Shown: one piece after another, positions 8,701-17,315 of the stretch
Layout: every line of letters begins with the position of its first letter
Numbering within the stretch: position 1 is the stretch's first letter
From: Selenomonas ruminantium subsp. lactilytica TAM6421
Lineage (GTDB): Bacteria > Bacillota > Negativicutes > Selenomonadales > Selenomonadaceae
Direction of reading: 5' to 3'
Assembly (NCBI RefSeq): GCF_000284095.1
Contig: NC_017068.1
Span: 992,001-1,056,000, forward strand
Length of the DNA: 64,000 nucleotides
The notes under the pieces: model-generated
Databases searched by the model: none
What the model saw: the letters and a program-made list of their open reading frames with translations, nothing else
Told to the model about the DNA's origin: nothing
Made by a program: the position numbers and the translations under genes

Positions 8701-10554
8701 ATGCAGAAGGATTTGACAGGACGTGTATTGGCAACGCTGGCTATTGGGACGCTATGCTTCGGTACGGCAGTCTGCCAGGCAGAAACGGTGAACGAGGACT
8801 TAGGGGATATGGTAGTTACGGCGGAACGTATGCCATCCCAGCGTATGAGTACCCCGGCCGATGTAACGGTGATTACGGCAAAGCAGATTGAAGACAATCA
8901 CTATCAGACGGTGGGCGAGGCTTTGGCCAATGTTAATGGCGTGGTTGTCACAAATGGCAATGCGAATGGTGATTCTGAAGTGGTCATCAATGGCGACCAG
9001 CGTGTTGTTGTGCTGGTTGACGGTCAGCGTTTGAACAATGACCAAGGCTCCATGACCAGAGCCAGTGTCAGCTTGGGCATGTTGCCTTCCGTGAAAAATA
9101 TCGAACGCATTGAGGTAGTGAAGGGGGCCGGCTCTGCTCTTTATGGCAGCGATGCCGTCGGCGGCGTGGTCAATATCATCACGCGCAAAGGAACAAAGAG
9201 TGAAACCTCAGTGGATCTGAATACGGGTTCCTTCAAGACGCATAATTACGAACTGACCAATCAGGGCAGTGAACAGGGCTGGAGCTGGTTCGTAGCGGCA
9301 GGATTGCAGAAGCGGGGCTATTTCAATTACAAGGGAGATAATGATTCCCGCACTCGCATGGCCAATAGCGATTATAGCAACAAGAGCGTTTCCTTGCGTT
9401 TGGATAAGCAGCTGTCTGACAATGACTCTTTACGGCTGAATTTCAATCATAAACTGGCAGATATGGGGATCCTGGGTAAGGCGGCAGGTCGCCGGCAAAA
9501 GCATAATTACAATTATGGAGCGCTGACCTGGAACTTCAAGGAACAGCAGCCTGTGAAAGGTTTCCTGCGCTATTTTGCCAACTATAAGTCCACGGATTAT
9601 CAGGGCAAATACGATACTCATGTGCAGGGGGTGGATTATCAGAATGGCTGGAAGCTGGGGCCAAACAACAAGCTGGTGGCCGGGGCTGAATGGCATCAGA
9701 GTGAATCCACTAACAAGCAGAGTGGTTACGAGAACAAGAAGATTACCACTAAGGCTGTGTTCGTGCAGGATACCATGCGCCTGACGGACAAATGGTTCTT
9801 TGTGCCGGGTGTGCGCATGGATCATCACGATGCCTTTGGCACGCATTGGACGCCGAAAGCAGCCATCAATTATCGGGCAGACAAACAGACCAAGATTTAC
9901 GGTTCCTGGGGCCGGGTATTCAAGGCGCCGACAGCTGATGATATGTTCTATACGGATGAAATGTATGGCATGTATGGCAACCCGCATTTAAAACCGGAAT
10001 CCGGTCATGTGGAAACCATCGGCTTCACCCATGAATTCTCCAGGAAGGCAACGCTGGATGCCAGCTATTTCTGGAGCAATATCCATGATGCCATCAAGTG
10101 GGTTTATGACCCCGCCACTTTACTGACGAATGCTGAGAACGTATCCCGGGAAAAGAAGCAGGGCGTGCAGCTCTCCTTTACCGGCAGACCATCTGCGCAT
10201 TGGTCTTATGATATTGGGTATTCCTATATCGATACCAAGACCGATGGTGCCAAGGTACTTTTCTATCAGCCGAATGGCTACCGTTTGGGGCTCCATTATC
10301 ATTATGATCGCTGGACGGCTAATCTGCTGGGCCGTATGGGCAGTGGTTTGGATGATAATACTTATGGCTGCCGTCATTATGCAATCTGGGATTTCAATAC
10401 CACCTATGCGGCGACGAAGAATGTGGATGTGTACTTCAAGATCAACAACCTGACCAACAAGATGTATTATCTGGTGCCGAAATCTGCATACACGGGTTGG
10501 TATTATCCTCTGCAGGGGCGTTCCTTCCAGCTGGGTATAAAGGTATCGTTTTGA
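8701..10554 (+). CDS. btuB: TonB-dependent corrinoid receptor (BtuB-like)
   Basis: A 617-residue outer-membrane receptor. A signal peptide of about 27 residues is followed by the TonB box DMVVTAER, much like that of BtuB. The plug domain (about 45-160) includes VLVDGQRLNND and IERIEVVKGAGSALYGSDAVGGVVNIIT. The rest is a beta-barrel ending in the usual aromatic terminus (GIKVSF). It is under the cobalamin riboswitch and its stop overlaps the ABC ATPase start by one base. Corrinoid specificity is inferred from this context. Confidence 0.93.
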   Translation: MQKDLTGRVLATLAIGTLCFGTAVCQAETVNEDLGDMVVTAERMPSQRMSTPADVTVITAKQIEDNHYQTVGEALANVNGVVVTNGNANGDSEVVINGDQRVVVLVDGQRLNNDQGSMTRASVSLGMLPSVKNIERIEVVKGAGSALYGSDAVGGVVNIITRKGTKSETSVDLNTGSFKTHNYELTNQGSEQGWSWFVAAGLQKRGYFNYKGDNDSRTRMANSDYSNKSVSLRLDKQLSDNDSLRLNFNHKLADMGILGKAAGRRQKHNYNYGALTWNFKEQQPVKGFLRYFANYKSTDYQGKYDTHVQGVDYQNGWKLGPNNKLVAGAEWHQSESTNKQSGYENKKITTKAVFVQDTMRLTDKWFFVPGVRMDHHDAFGTHWTPKAAINYRADKQTKIYGSWGRVFKAPTADDMFYTDEMYGMYGNPHLKPESGHVETIGFTHEFSRKATLDASYFWSNIHDAIKWVYDPATLLTNAENVSREKKQGVQLSFTGRPSAHWSYDIGYSYIDTKTDGAKVLFYQPNGYRLGLHYHYDRWTANLLGRMGSGLDDNTYGCRHYAIWDFNTTYAATKNVDVYFKINNLTNKMYYLVPKSAYTGWYYPLQGRSFQLGIKVSF

Positions 10555-11381
10555 TGGCTGATCTTTTGCTTGATGTGCAGGGCTTGCAAGCTGGCTATGG
10601 CGGGCGGCAGGTGTTGCGGCAGGTTTACTTTCAGGCTGGCGGCGGCGAGCTTATCGGCCTGATTGGCCCCAATGGGGCAGGCAAGAGCACCTTGCTGAAA
10701 GCCCTGCGCGGGCTGCTGCCTGCTGAGGGGCGTATCGGAATCAAAGGCAAAAGCCTTGGGGACTATACCCCGCAGGAAATGGCCAGGGTGGTGGCTTATC
10801 TGCCCCAGCACAGTCATGTGCCCTTTGCCTTCACGGTAAGGGAAGTGGTGCTGATGGGCCGGGCGCCGCATTTGCGTTGGTGGCAGCGGGAGGGGGCGCA
10901 GGATGTCCGCATCGCTGAGGCCTGCATGGAATATATGGCGGTGGCGGATCTGGCGGACACGCCGGTCAATACCCTGTCGGGCGGGCAGCGGCAACGGGTG
11001 CTGCTGGCCAAAGTTCTGGCCCAGCAGACGCCTTTGCTGTTGCTGGATGAACCGGCCAGTGGTCTGGACTTGTTCTATCAGGAGGAACTTTTCCGTTTCT
11101 GCCGGGAACTTTGTCAGGCAGGCCGGACAATCCTGCTGGTGGTGCATGATCTGGCACTGGCGGCCCGCTTCTGTTCCCGGCTGTTGCTGGTGGGGCAGGG
11201 GGGCCTGCTCGCAGATGGCGAGCCCAGGGCGGTCTTGCAGCCGGAACTGTTGAGCCGTGCCTATGGCGTTTCTGTCTATGTGGATTTCCATCCGCAGACC
11301 GGCCATGCGGATATTTACACCAGAGCGATGGCCAGACGGCAGCAATTGCTGCCTTTGCTGATGGGAGGGGATGCGTCATGA
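10554..11381 (+). CDS. btuD: Corrinoid ABC transporter, ATP-binding protein
   Basis: A 275-residue FecE/BtuD-type ATPase that powers uptake through the cytoplasmic membrane. It shows Walker A GPNGAGKST, the signature LSGGQRQRVLLAK, Walker B LLLLDEPASGLD and a switch histidine in VVHDLALA. The start is the ATG at 10554, overlapping the receptor stop (TGATG); the in-frame upstream GTG lies inside the receptor gene and was not used. The end overlaps the permease start (ATGA). Confidence 0.94.
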   Translation: MADLLLDVQGLQAGYGGRQVLRQVYFQAGGGELIGLIGPNGAGKSTLLKALRGLLPAEGRIGIKGKSLGDYTPQEMARVVAYLPQHSHVPFAFTVREVVLMGRAPHLRWWQREGAQDVRIAEACMEYMAVADLADTPVNTLSGGQRQRVLLAKVLAQQTPLLLLDEPASGLDLFYQEELFRFCRELCQAGRTILLVVHDLALAARFCSRLLLVGQGGLLADGEPRAVLQPELLSRAYGVSVYVDFHPQTGHADIYTRAMARRQQLLPLLMGGDAS

Positions 11382-12397
11382 AAAATCATTTCGTCAGCGT
11401 GCTGGCCGTCATGTTTATGCTGCTGCTCTTTATGATGCTGCTTTCCCTGAGCTGGGGACAGATGGATATTCCCTTTGCCCATGTGCTGGATGCCCTGCGC
11501 AAGGCCGCAGGGCTGGCACCAGTGAATGGCCTGACACCCAATGAAGAGGCGGTTATCTGGCATATCCGTCTGCCGCGTACATTGGTGGGCTTGCTCACCG
11601 GTGCGGCCTTAGCGGCGGCGGGCGCAGCTTTGCAAGGACTCTTTGCCAATCCACTGGCTGACCCGACGATTATTGGCGTGTCCAGCGGGGCTTCTGTGGG
11701 AGCAATCGTGGCTATTGCCACGGGACTTTCGGCGGCAACCTTGTTTGCTTTGCCCATCTGTGCCCTGCTGGGGGCCTTGCTGGCGGTTAGCCTGACCATT
11801 GCGCTGGCTTTTCGCCGGGGACGGATTCCGGTGCTGACGCTGTTGCTGGCCGGTGTGGTGGTCGGTATGTTCTTGGCAGCAGTATCGGCAATGCTGTTGA
11901 CGGCTGTCAGCGAGAATAAATTGCAGGAATATCTGTTCTGGACAATCGGCGGCCTGGATTATCGCCGTTGGGAGCATGTGTGGCTGGGGCTTTTCCCCAT
12001 TGCCATCAGCGTGGGCATTATCTGCCTGCTGGCGCGGCAGCTCAATATTTTGTCCTTGGGGGAAACGGAGGCCAAGGCCGTAGGCCTGCCGGTAATCCGC
12101 TTCCGCCTGATCCTGCTGTTCCTCGCGGCGCTCTCTACGGCGACGGGGGTCTGCATCAGCGGCAATATCGGTTTTGTAGGCTTGGTGGTGCCCCATATGC
12201 TGCGGATGCTCATCGGGCCTGACCATCGGAGGCTGTTGCCGGCAAGCGTTTTGGCCGGAGGCATCTTCCTGCTCGCCTGCGATATTGTGGGCCGGGTGCT
12301 TTTAGCCGGCACGGAGATTCGCGTGGGCATCATGACTGCTTTTATCGGCACACCGTATTTTTTGTATCTGCTGCGCAGGCAGCAGCGAATGGAGTAG
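11378..12397 (+). CDS. btuC: Corrinoid ABC transporter, permease
   Basis: A 339-residue FecCD/BtuC-family permease with about ten hydrophobic segments. Family cues include RLPRTLVGLLTGAALAAAGA, NPLADPTIIGVSSGAS and NIGFVGLVVPHMLR, which forms the coupling region for the ATPase. It overlaps the ATPase gene by four bases. Order binder-receptor-ATPase-permease makes one import chain from outer membrane to cytoplasm. Confidence 0.94.
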   Translation: MKNHFVSVLAVMFMLLLFMMLLSLSWGQMDIPFAHVLDALRKAAGLAPVNGLTPNEEAVIWHIRLPRTLVGLLTGAALAAAGAALQGLFANPLADPTIIGVSSGASVGAIVAIATGLSAATLFALPICALLGALLAVSLTIALAFRRGRIPVLTLLLAGVVVGMFLAAVSAMLLTAVSENKLQEYLFWTIGGLDYRRWEHVWLGLFPIAISVGIICLLARQLNILSLGETEAKAVGLPVIRFRLILLFLAALSTATGVCISGNIGFVGLVVPHMLRMLIGPDHRRLLPASVLAGGIFLLACDIVGRVLLAGTEIRVGIMTAFIGTPYFLYLLRRQQRME

Positions 12398-12403
12398 ATG
12401 TGA

Positions 12404-13045
12404 ATGGAAAATATCGTTGCAGGGCTGGAGCTCTTTCAAAAGGGCGGGCTGGTTATGTATGTGCTGCTCTTATGTTCCTTGTTTGTCATGGCCATCGGCG
12501 TGGAGCGTTTCCAGTATTTCCGCCGGATGGATTCCGGCCGGGGCTTTGCCCGGGAGTTCTTTGCCTTGATGGGAAATGAAGATTATGCCGGGGCAATGAA
12601 ACTGGCGCAGGAATCCTCCGGTAATATGGCTGAAATCATCATACAGGCTGTAGAGCGGGCCGCAGATGGCCAGGAGGTCAGCAGCTTTATGGAAATCCAG
12701 TCTGGTGTAGCATTGTCCCATTTCCGGCGTCGGCTGTATTATCTCAATGTCATTGTGACCATGGCACCGCTGTTGGGGCTTTTGGGCACGATCAGTGGCA
12801 TGATTTCGGCCTTCAGTGTCTTCAATGTGCAGTCGGCGCAGGCGACGGCCATCACCGGCGGCGTCGGCGAGGCATTGATTGCCACGGCTTTTGGCCTGTG
12901 CGTGGCCATTATGGCGCTGGCCATTCACGCCTTCTTCGTCCAGTGGTTGGAAAATATCATCACGGATATGGAGCAGGCGTTCTCTTTGGTGGAGGCCAAA
13001 CAGGCGGAACTGACAAAGGCGGGTGCGGCTTATGCGTTTGCGTGA
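12404..13045 (+). CDS. exbB: ExbB/TolQ-type proton channel
   Basis: A 213-residue MotA/TolQ/ExbB-family inner-membrane protein with three transmembrane segments: one N-terminal and two in the conserved C-terminal half, where APLLGLLGTISGMISAF and GGVGEALIATAFGL are the family motifs. With ExbD it uses proton flow to energise TonB. It begins 6 bases after the permease stop and overlaps exbD, so it belongs to the riboswitch operon. Confidence 0.94.
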   Translation: MENIVAGLELFQKGGLVMYVLLLCSLFVMAIGVERFQYFRRMDSGRGFAREFFALMGNEDYAGAMKLAQESSGNMAEIIIQAVERAADGQEVSSFMEIQSGVALSHFRRRLYYLNVIVTMAPLLGLLGTISGMISAFSVFNVQSAQATAITGGVGEALIATAFGLCVAIMALAIHAFFVQWLENIITDMEQAFSLVEAKQAELTKAGAAYAFA

Positions 13046-13445
13046 CCGCCGCCATATGGAAAAGCCGGATATCATCATCATTCCGATGATTGACATCATG
13101 TTTTTCCTGTTGGTGTTCTTTATGCTCAGCACCCTGTATATGGTGAATCTCAAGACTGTGGATATCAATATGCCCCAGGCTGCCCATGCGGAAACGCAGC
13201 TCAAGGTGACCTATGTGGTCACGATGAAAAATGACGGCAGTCTGTGGCTGGAGGATAAGCCCATTGCTGAGCAGGAATTGCTGAAAAGAGTGGCGCAGCA
13301 ACAGGCCAATAATCCGCAGTTTACTGTGGTGGTGCGGGCTGACCAGAAGCTGGACTATGGCATGGTTATAGGCCTGCTGGATAAGATCAAGGGTGCCGGT
13401 GTGACCAAAGTTGGCCTGGCCGCCGACAGTGCCGGAGGGCAGTGA
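13032..13445 (+). CDS. exbD: ExbD/TolR-type protein
   Basis: A 137-residue single-span protein. Its transmembrane segment (about 17-38) follows IIPMIDIMFFLLVFFML, in which the first Asp is the proton-relay residue of the family. The periplasmic part ends with the usual VVRADQKLDYGMVIGLLDKIKGAG. ATG 13032 is chosen over GTG 13023. The gene overlaps the end of exbB by 14 bases and is followed by tonB one base after its stop. Confidence 0.93.
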   Translation: MRLRDRRHMEKPDIIIIPMIDIMFFLLVFFMLSTLYMVNLKTVDINMPQAAHAETQLKVTYVVTMKNDGSLWLEDKPIAEQELLKRVAQQQANNPQFTVVVRADQKLDYGMVIGLLDKIKGAGVTKVGLAADSAGGQ

Positions 13446-13446
13446 G

Positions 13447-14250
13447 ATGCGGCAGGAGCAAAAGGCAGAACTAAAAGCCTGGGCGGTGGCGCTGGGCTTG
13501 CATGGTGTTTTGTTTGTCCTGGTTGCCTTGAGCGGTGTGTTCCTGTTGGTCAAGCCAACGCAGAACGCAGAACCGGTGGAGGTAGCGCTGTGGGAAGACA
13601 GCGGGCCTGCCGGCGGCGGTGAAGCAGGCGGGGGCGGTCCAGCGCCTGCACCTGTCCCTGCTGCTCCGCCCATGGAGGTGGCTATGTCCACCCAGAATCT
13701 GCCGCAGATCCAGGAAAGTTATACCAAAGAGCCGCAGAAACAGCAGGAGTACCGCCAGCAGCATCAGCCGCAGGCAGGTAAAACCACAGCAGCTGCGGCG
13801 GGAGAGACTGCAGGACCAAAACAGGCGGAAGCAAATGGCTCGGGCAGCGGTACAGGAACAGCAATGGGCAGTGGCAGCGCCGTTGGACAAGGGACGGGGA
13901 CAGGCAGCGGAACAGGTTCTGGCGCCGGAAGCGGCAGTGGTAATGGCAATGGCGGGAATAATGGCCATGCCAGTACCGCGCGTGTGGCAGCGCGCTGCAC
14001 ATACCGCCCCAGTCCCGCCTATCCCGAAAGCCTGCGCCAGCAGGGCGTGGAAGGCAGTGTGCGGGTGCTGATTCTGGTGGCTGAGGATGATTCCATCGAG
14101 TCGGTGGAAATCGTGAAATCTTCGGGCTATCCGGCCATGGATGCGGCGGCTGCAAATGCCGCCCGCGGCTGCCGTTTCCAGATGAATGGACATCGGGGAC
14201 GCTATACGACAACATATAGTTTCCAACTCGCCGACGGTGACGATTGGTAA
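13447..14250 (+). CDS. tonB: TonB energy transducer with Gly/Ser-rich linker
   Basis: A 267-residue TonB. The N-terminal anchor lies at about 12-36. A Pro/Ala patch (APAPVPAAPP) and a Gln-rich part follow. Residues about 131-176 are almost only Gly, Ser, Thr and Asn, which replaces the usual Pro-Glu/Pro-Lys rod that spans the periplasm. The C-terminal domain (about 180-267) has YRPSPAYPESLRQQGVEGSV and the closing YSFQLA strand. The start at 13447 is directly behind the exbD stop. It should energise the receptors at 8701 and 14290. Confidence 0.92.
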   Translation: MRQEQKAELKAWAVALGLHGVLFVLVALSGVFLLVKPTQNAEPVEVALWEDSGPAGGGEAGGGGPAPAPVPAAPPMEVAMSTQNLPQIQESYTKEPQKQQEYRQQHQPQAGKTTAAAAGETAGPKQAEANGSGSGTGTAMGSGSAVGQGTGTGSGTGSGAGSGSGNGNGGNNGHASTARVAARCTYRPSPAYPESLRQQGVEGSVRVLILVAEDDSIESVEIVKSSGYPAMDAAAANAARGCRFQMNGHRGRYTTTYSFQLADGDDW

Positions 14251-14289
14251 TAGATTAGAGAAAAGAGAAACAGGAGGATATTAGTACTG

Positions 14290-16263
14290 ATGAACAAGCG
14301 TAACAAACATTTATCCCGGCAGGTTGCCTGGGGATTGGCCGCAATGGTGCTGGCGGGCAGTTATTCCTATGCGGAAGCTGCTGACAAGCAGACGGTGGAA
14401 GAAAATTTAGGCAATGTGGTGGTTACGGCTACCCGCAGCCATAAACGCGAAGTGGATACCCCGGCGGCTACGGAAGTCATCACAGCCAAGGAAATCAAGG
14501 AAACCGGTGCCCAGAATGCTGCCGAAGCGTTGAGCAAGATTGACAGTATCGCCTATGGTGCATTTGGGCAGAACGGGGCAGCTATGGGCACTATGTCCAA
14601 TGAAATCAATATCCGTGGTGTGGATAATGGCACGCTGGTATTGATGAATGGCAATCCAATTTCCTGGCGTGGCAAATATGACCTGTCTGCTATTCCTGCC
14701 GATACCATCGAGCGCATCGAAGTGGTGAAGGGCAGTGGTTCTGTCCTTTACGGCAGTGAGGCTATGGCTGGTGTAGTCAATATCATTACAAAGAAAAAGG
14801 CTGCCAATACGGTTACGGCAGGTATCGGCAACTCTGGTCAGCATCATTATGGTGCCAATATCGGGGATGACCGTCTGGCCATCAACTATGATTTTAGCCA
14901 GTGGAAGCATGGTGTGGATGTCAGTAAGTCAGAAACGGATTTTGGTCAGACGCGTACAAACCTTAATCATGTCAAGAAACAGTCTGTTGATATCAACTAC
15001 AGCCTGACGAAGAACCTGGATTTCCTCTATGGCTATCATGAAACGGAAGCCAAGTATGATCGTTATGTGACGGAGGTAACGAGTGCTGCGGCTGCTGCTA
15101 AGGTGGGAGATTTGTTTAACAGCCGCAAGTACGAAACCAAGCGTCATATCACCCAGCTCAATTATCATGACAAAAATTGGAAGGCCGGTCTCTATTGGAA
15201 TGATGGTACGGTGGAATCCAATGGTCCGACAAACTTTTCTTCCGCTGGCAAGGCCACAAAGGGGAAATCTGCATTCTATAACACCCGGGAAAAGAATATG
15301 ACTTATGGTCTGGATGTGCAGCGCCGTTGGAAGGTATCTTCCCATAGCAGTTGGATTGGCGGTCTGAGTCTGCAGCGGGAAAACTATCAGAAACTTTATG
15401 CCCATTCTACGGCTGAAGCAGCTGATTATGCCCGCAATAACTGGGCAGCCTTTACCCAGCTGGAGCAGAAATTTGATGCGAAGAATACCGGTATTTTTGG
15501 AGTACGTCAGACTTGGACAACAGGTGCATGGCGTGATCAGAACTACCATAACTTCAGTGCTTCAGGACAGTGGCTGCACAAGATGGACAAGGCAAATAAC
15601 CTCTATGTAAGCGTAGCCCAGTCCTTCATTATGCCCACTTTCTCCCAAATGTATGGTGCTACGGGGGCGGGGATTCCCAATCCGGATTTGAAGCCGCAGA
15701 AGGGTGTGAATTATGAAACGGGCTGGAAGCAGAACTATCATAACCACCATTGGAAAGCGGCTGTGTTCCATATGGATATTAAGGATAATATTAATGCCAG
15801 TTGGGATAAGGATCGCAGCCAGTATACCTATAACAATGAAGACTTCCGTAACACTGGTGTAGAACTGGCCTGTGATATCAAGAGCCAGCGGCCGTTATCC
15901 TATCATTGGGGCGCAACCTGGCAGAATCCCGAATCCAAGAATGCCAAGAAGGGCTATTGGGATAGGAAGTTTGGCAAAGTACAGCTGACTGGCGGAATCA
16001 CCTATAAAAAGAGCAAGCTGACCTCGAATCTGTCTGGTTCCTATCTCTGCAACCGGGTGCAGACGCCATCGGCAGAGCATTCCTTCAAAGCAAAACCTTA
16101 TTTCCTTACCACTTGGCATACCAGCTACAAGCCGGATGCCGCACAGGAAATCACCTTGACGGTGCATAATGTGCTGAATCGTCATGACGTGATTTCCCAT
16201 TCGTCTTCCACCTATTACGATGCACCGGCAAGCTATATGCTGAACTACACGTATAAGTTTTAA
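14290..16263 (+). CDS. TonB-dependent receptor
   Basis: A 657-residue second outer-membrane receptor of the operon. Signal peptide of about 30 residues ending AEA, TonB box NVVVTATR, plug with INIRGVDNGTLVLMNG and IERIEVVKGSGSVLYGSEAMAGVVNIIT, then a beta-barrel ending in YTYKF. It starts 39 bases after tonB behind a ribosome site ACAGGAGG and ends before a terminator. It may take a different corrinoid or another ligand such as a siderophore; the sequence alone does not say. Confidence 0.92.
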   Translation: MNKRNKHLSRQVAWGLAAMVLAGSYSYAEAADKQTVEENLGNVVVTATRSHKREVDTPAATEVITAKEIKETGAQNAAEALSKIDSIAYGAFGQNGAAMGTMSNEINIRGVDNGTLVLMNGNPISWRGKYDLSAIPADTIERIEVVKGSGSVLYGSEAMAGVVNIITKKKAANTVTAGIGNSGQHHYGANIGDDRLAINYDFSQWKHGVDVSKSETDFGQTRTNLNHVKKQSVDINYSLTKNLDFLYGYHETEAKYDRYVTEVTSAAAAAKVGDLFNSRKYETKRHITQLNYHDKNWKAGLYWNDGTVESNGPTNFSSAGKATKGKSAFYNTREKNMTYGLDVQRRWKVSSHSSWIGGLSLQRENYQKLYAHSTAEAADYARNNWAAFTQLEQKFDAKNTGIFGVRQTWTTGAWRDQNYHNFSASGQWLHKMDKANNLYVSVAQSFIMPTFSQMYGATGAGIPNPDLKPQKGVNYETGWKQNYHNHHWKAAVFHMDIKDNINASWDKDRSQYTYNNEDFRNTGVELACDIKSQRPLSYHWGATWQNPESKNAKKGYWDRKFGKVQLTGGITYKKSKLTSNLSGSYLCNRVQTPSAEHSFKAKPYFLTTWHTSYKPDAAQEITLTVHNVLNRHDVISHSSSTYYDAPASYMLNYTYKF

Positions 16264-16296
16264 GCTCAAAAAAATACTCGTCTGAGGAAAACAGGA

Positions 16297-16330
16297 AACC
16301 GCACATGGCAGCAGGCTATGTGCGGTTTTT
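16297..16330 (+). terminator. Terminator of the uptake operon
   Basis: AACCGCACAT (16297-16306) pairs with ATGTGCGGTT (16318-16327) and a T run follows. Its 3' arm lies inside a 33-bp sequence that is repeated before cas1. Confidence 0.85.
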
Positions 16331-16342
16331 GTCGAACATAAT
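16310..16342 (+). repeat. 33-bp direct repeat, copy A
   Basis: The 33 bases beginning AGCAGGCTATGTGCGG recur at 17263-17295 with three differences (30 of 33 identical). The two copies bracket the phosphatase gene; copy A lies 64 bases before it. Confidence 0.8.
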
Positions 16343-16406
16343 GTTAGGATGGTGAATATGCCGTACAATGGGCTGGATCTTTCGATAGGATCAGGTGAGA
16401 AATGCT

Positions 16407-17126
16407 ATGGACAAAATAGAAAGACTTTTGGTTTTTGGCGATATTCATGGCAAATTTGACAGATTTATGGAGGCCTATCAAAAGGCCGGCTTCAATTCAG
16501 ATAAGGATCTGCTGGTGTTTTTAGGCGATTACCTTGACCGGGGAGAACAGCCGGTGCCCGTGATGGAATGGGTGATGGAGAACTTCGGAAAAAGGCATAT
16601 GATATTCCTGCGTGGCAACCATGAGCAGATGTTTTATAAGGCCGTGAAGGAAAAGGATGAATCAACGAATCTGCTGTCGTTTCTTTTTGGTTCGCCTAAA
16701 GCACTTTGGCTTAACAATGGTGGCAGGATAACTTATTCGGAGATAGAAAAGACCGGTCGTAAGGATGTTTTGCTTGATAATTGGCTGAAGCTGATCGAAC
16801 AACTGCCCCTGTATACAGAGGTGGAGGCAAATGGCAAATCTTATTGGTTTATGCACGCTGACTGTAATCCGGAAGTGCCATTAGCTGAGCAGGAGGAGAA
16901 AACCTTGCTTTGGGGCAGAAGTCTGGCCATGCATCCCGAGCTCCATCAGGGCGAGCAGGTTATTGCATTGGGCCATACCCCTGTGCAGGCGTTAGGCTAT
17001 GAAGCAAAACCGCAATGGCTGCAGGATGGAAAACTTGTGCTTATGGATACTGGGAGCTTTATGGAAAATGGCCGCGTGTCGTGTGCAGATTTATTAAGCG
17101 GTGAAGTATATCAGTCGTCAATATGA
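16407..17126 (+). CDS. PPP-family serine/threonine phosphatase or metallophosphoesterase
   Basis: A 239-residue calcineurin-like phosphoesterase. All metal-ligand motifs are visible in order: GDIHGKFDRF, GDYLDRGEQ, LRGNHEQM, MHAD and ALGHTPV. This pattern is that of small bacterial PPP enzymes (PrpA/PrpB and relatives), which remove phosphate from Ser/Thr or nucleotides; the substrate is not predictable. The ATG at 16407 follows AGGTGAG; the upstream GTG at 16395 is less well placed. It stands alone between the receptor and cas1, bracketed by 33-bp direct repeats. A link to CRISPR function is not shown. Confidence 0.9.
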   Translation: MDKIERLLVFGDIHGKFDRFMEAYQKAGFNSDKDLLVFLGDYLDRGEQPVPVMEWVMENFGKRHMIFLRGNHEQMFYKAVKEKDESTNLLSFLFGSPKALWLNNGGRITYSEIEKTGRKDVLLDNWLKLIEQLPLYTEVEANGKSYWFMHADCNPEVPLAEQEEKTLLWGRSLAMHPELHQGEQVIALGHTPVQALGYEAKPQWLQDGKLVLMDTGSFMENGRVSCADLLSGEVYQSSI

Positions 17127-17144
17127 GTCTAAAAGCTCGTCAGC

Positions 17145-17172
17145 TTGACTTATCCCCAGAACATGATACAAT
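17145..17172 (+). promoter_or_regulatory. Possible promoter upstream of cas1
   Basis: TTGACT (17145-17150), 16 bases, TACAAT (17167-17172). A strong terminator follows only about 20 bases after the expected start, so the product would be a short RNA of about 58 bases unless polymerase reads through into cas1. Confidence 0.5.
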
Positions 17173-17191
17173 TGGGCATGTATGGCTAAAA

Positions 17192-17236
17192 AATGGTGCT
17201 GCTTGATAAACGGTTTCAAGTAGCACCATTTTTTTT
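17192..17236 (+). terminator. Intrinsic terminator between phosphatase and cas1
   Basis: A 15-bp stem, AATGGTGCTGCTTGA (17192-17206) with TCAAGTAGCACCATT (17216-17230), one G-T pair, then a run of eight T overlapping the stem end. It can end the phosphatase message, and it would also end anything begun at the promoter just upstream. Confidence 0.85.
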
Positions 17237-17262
17237 ACGAAATCATGCTGGGAAACAGTTTT

Positions 17263-17295
17263 AGCAGGCTGTGTGCAGTTTTTGTCGAAAATAAT
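17263..17295 (+). repeat. 33-bp direct repeat, copy B
   Basis: Second copy of the element at 16310-16342, differing at three positions. It ends 20 bases before the cas1 start. In copy B the matching upstream stem arm is lost, so it no longer folds as a terminator. Confidence 0.8.
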
Positions 17296-17315
17296 AAGAA
17301 AAGGGAGGCGGGAAA

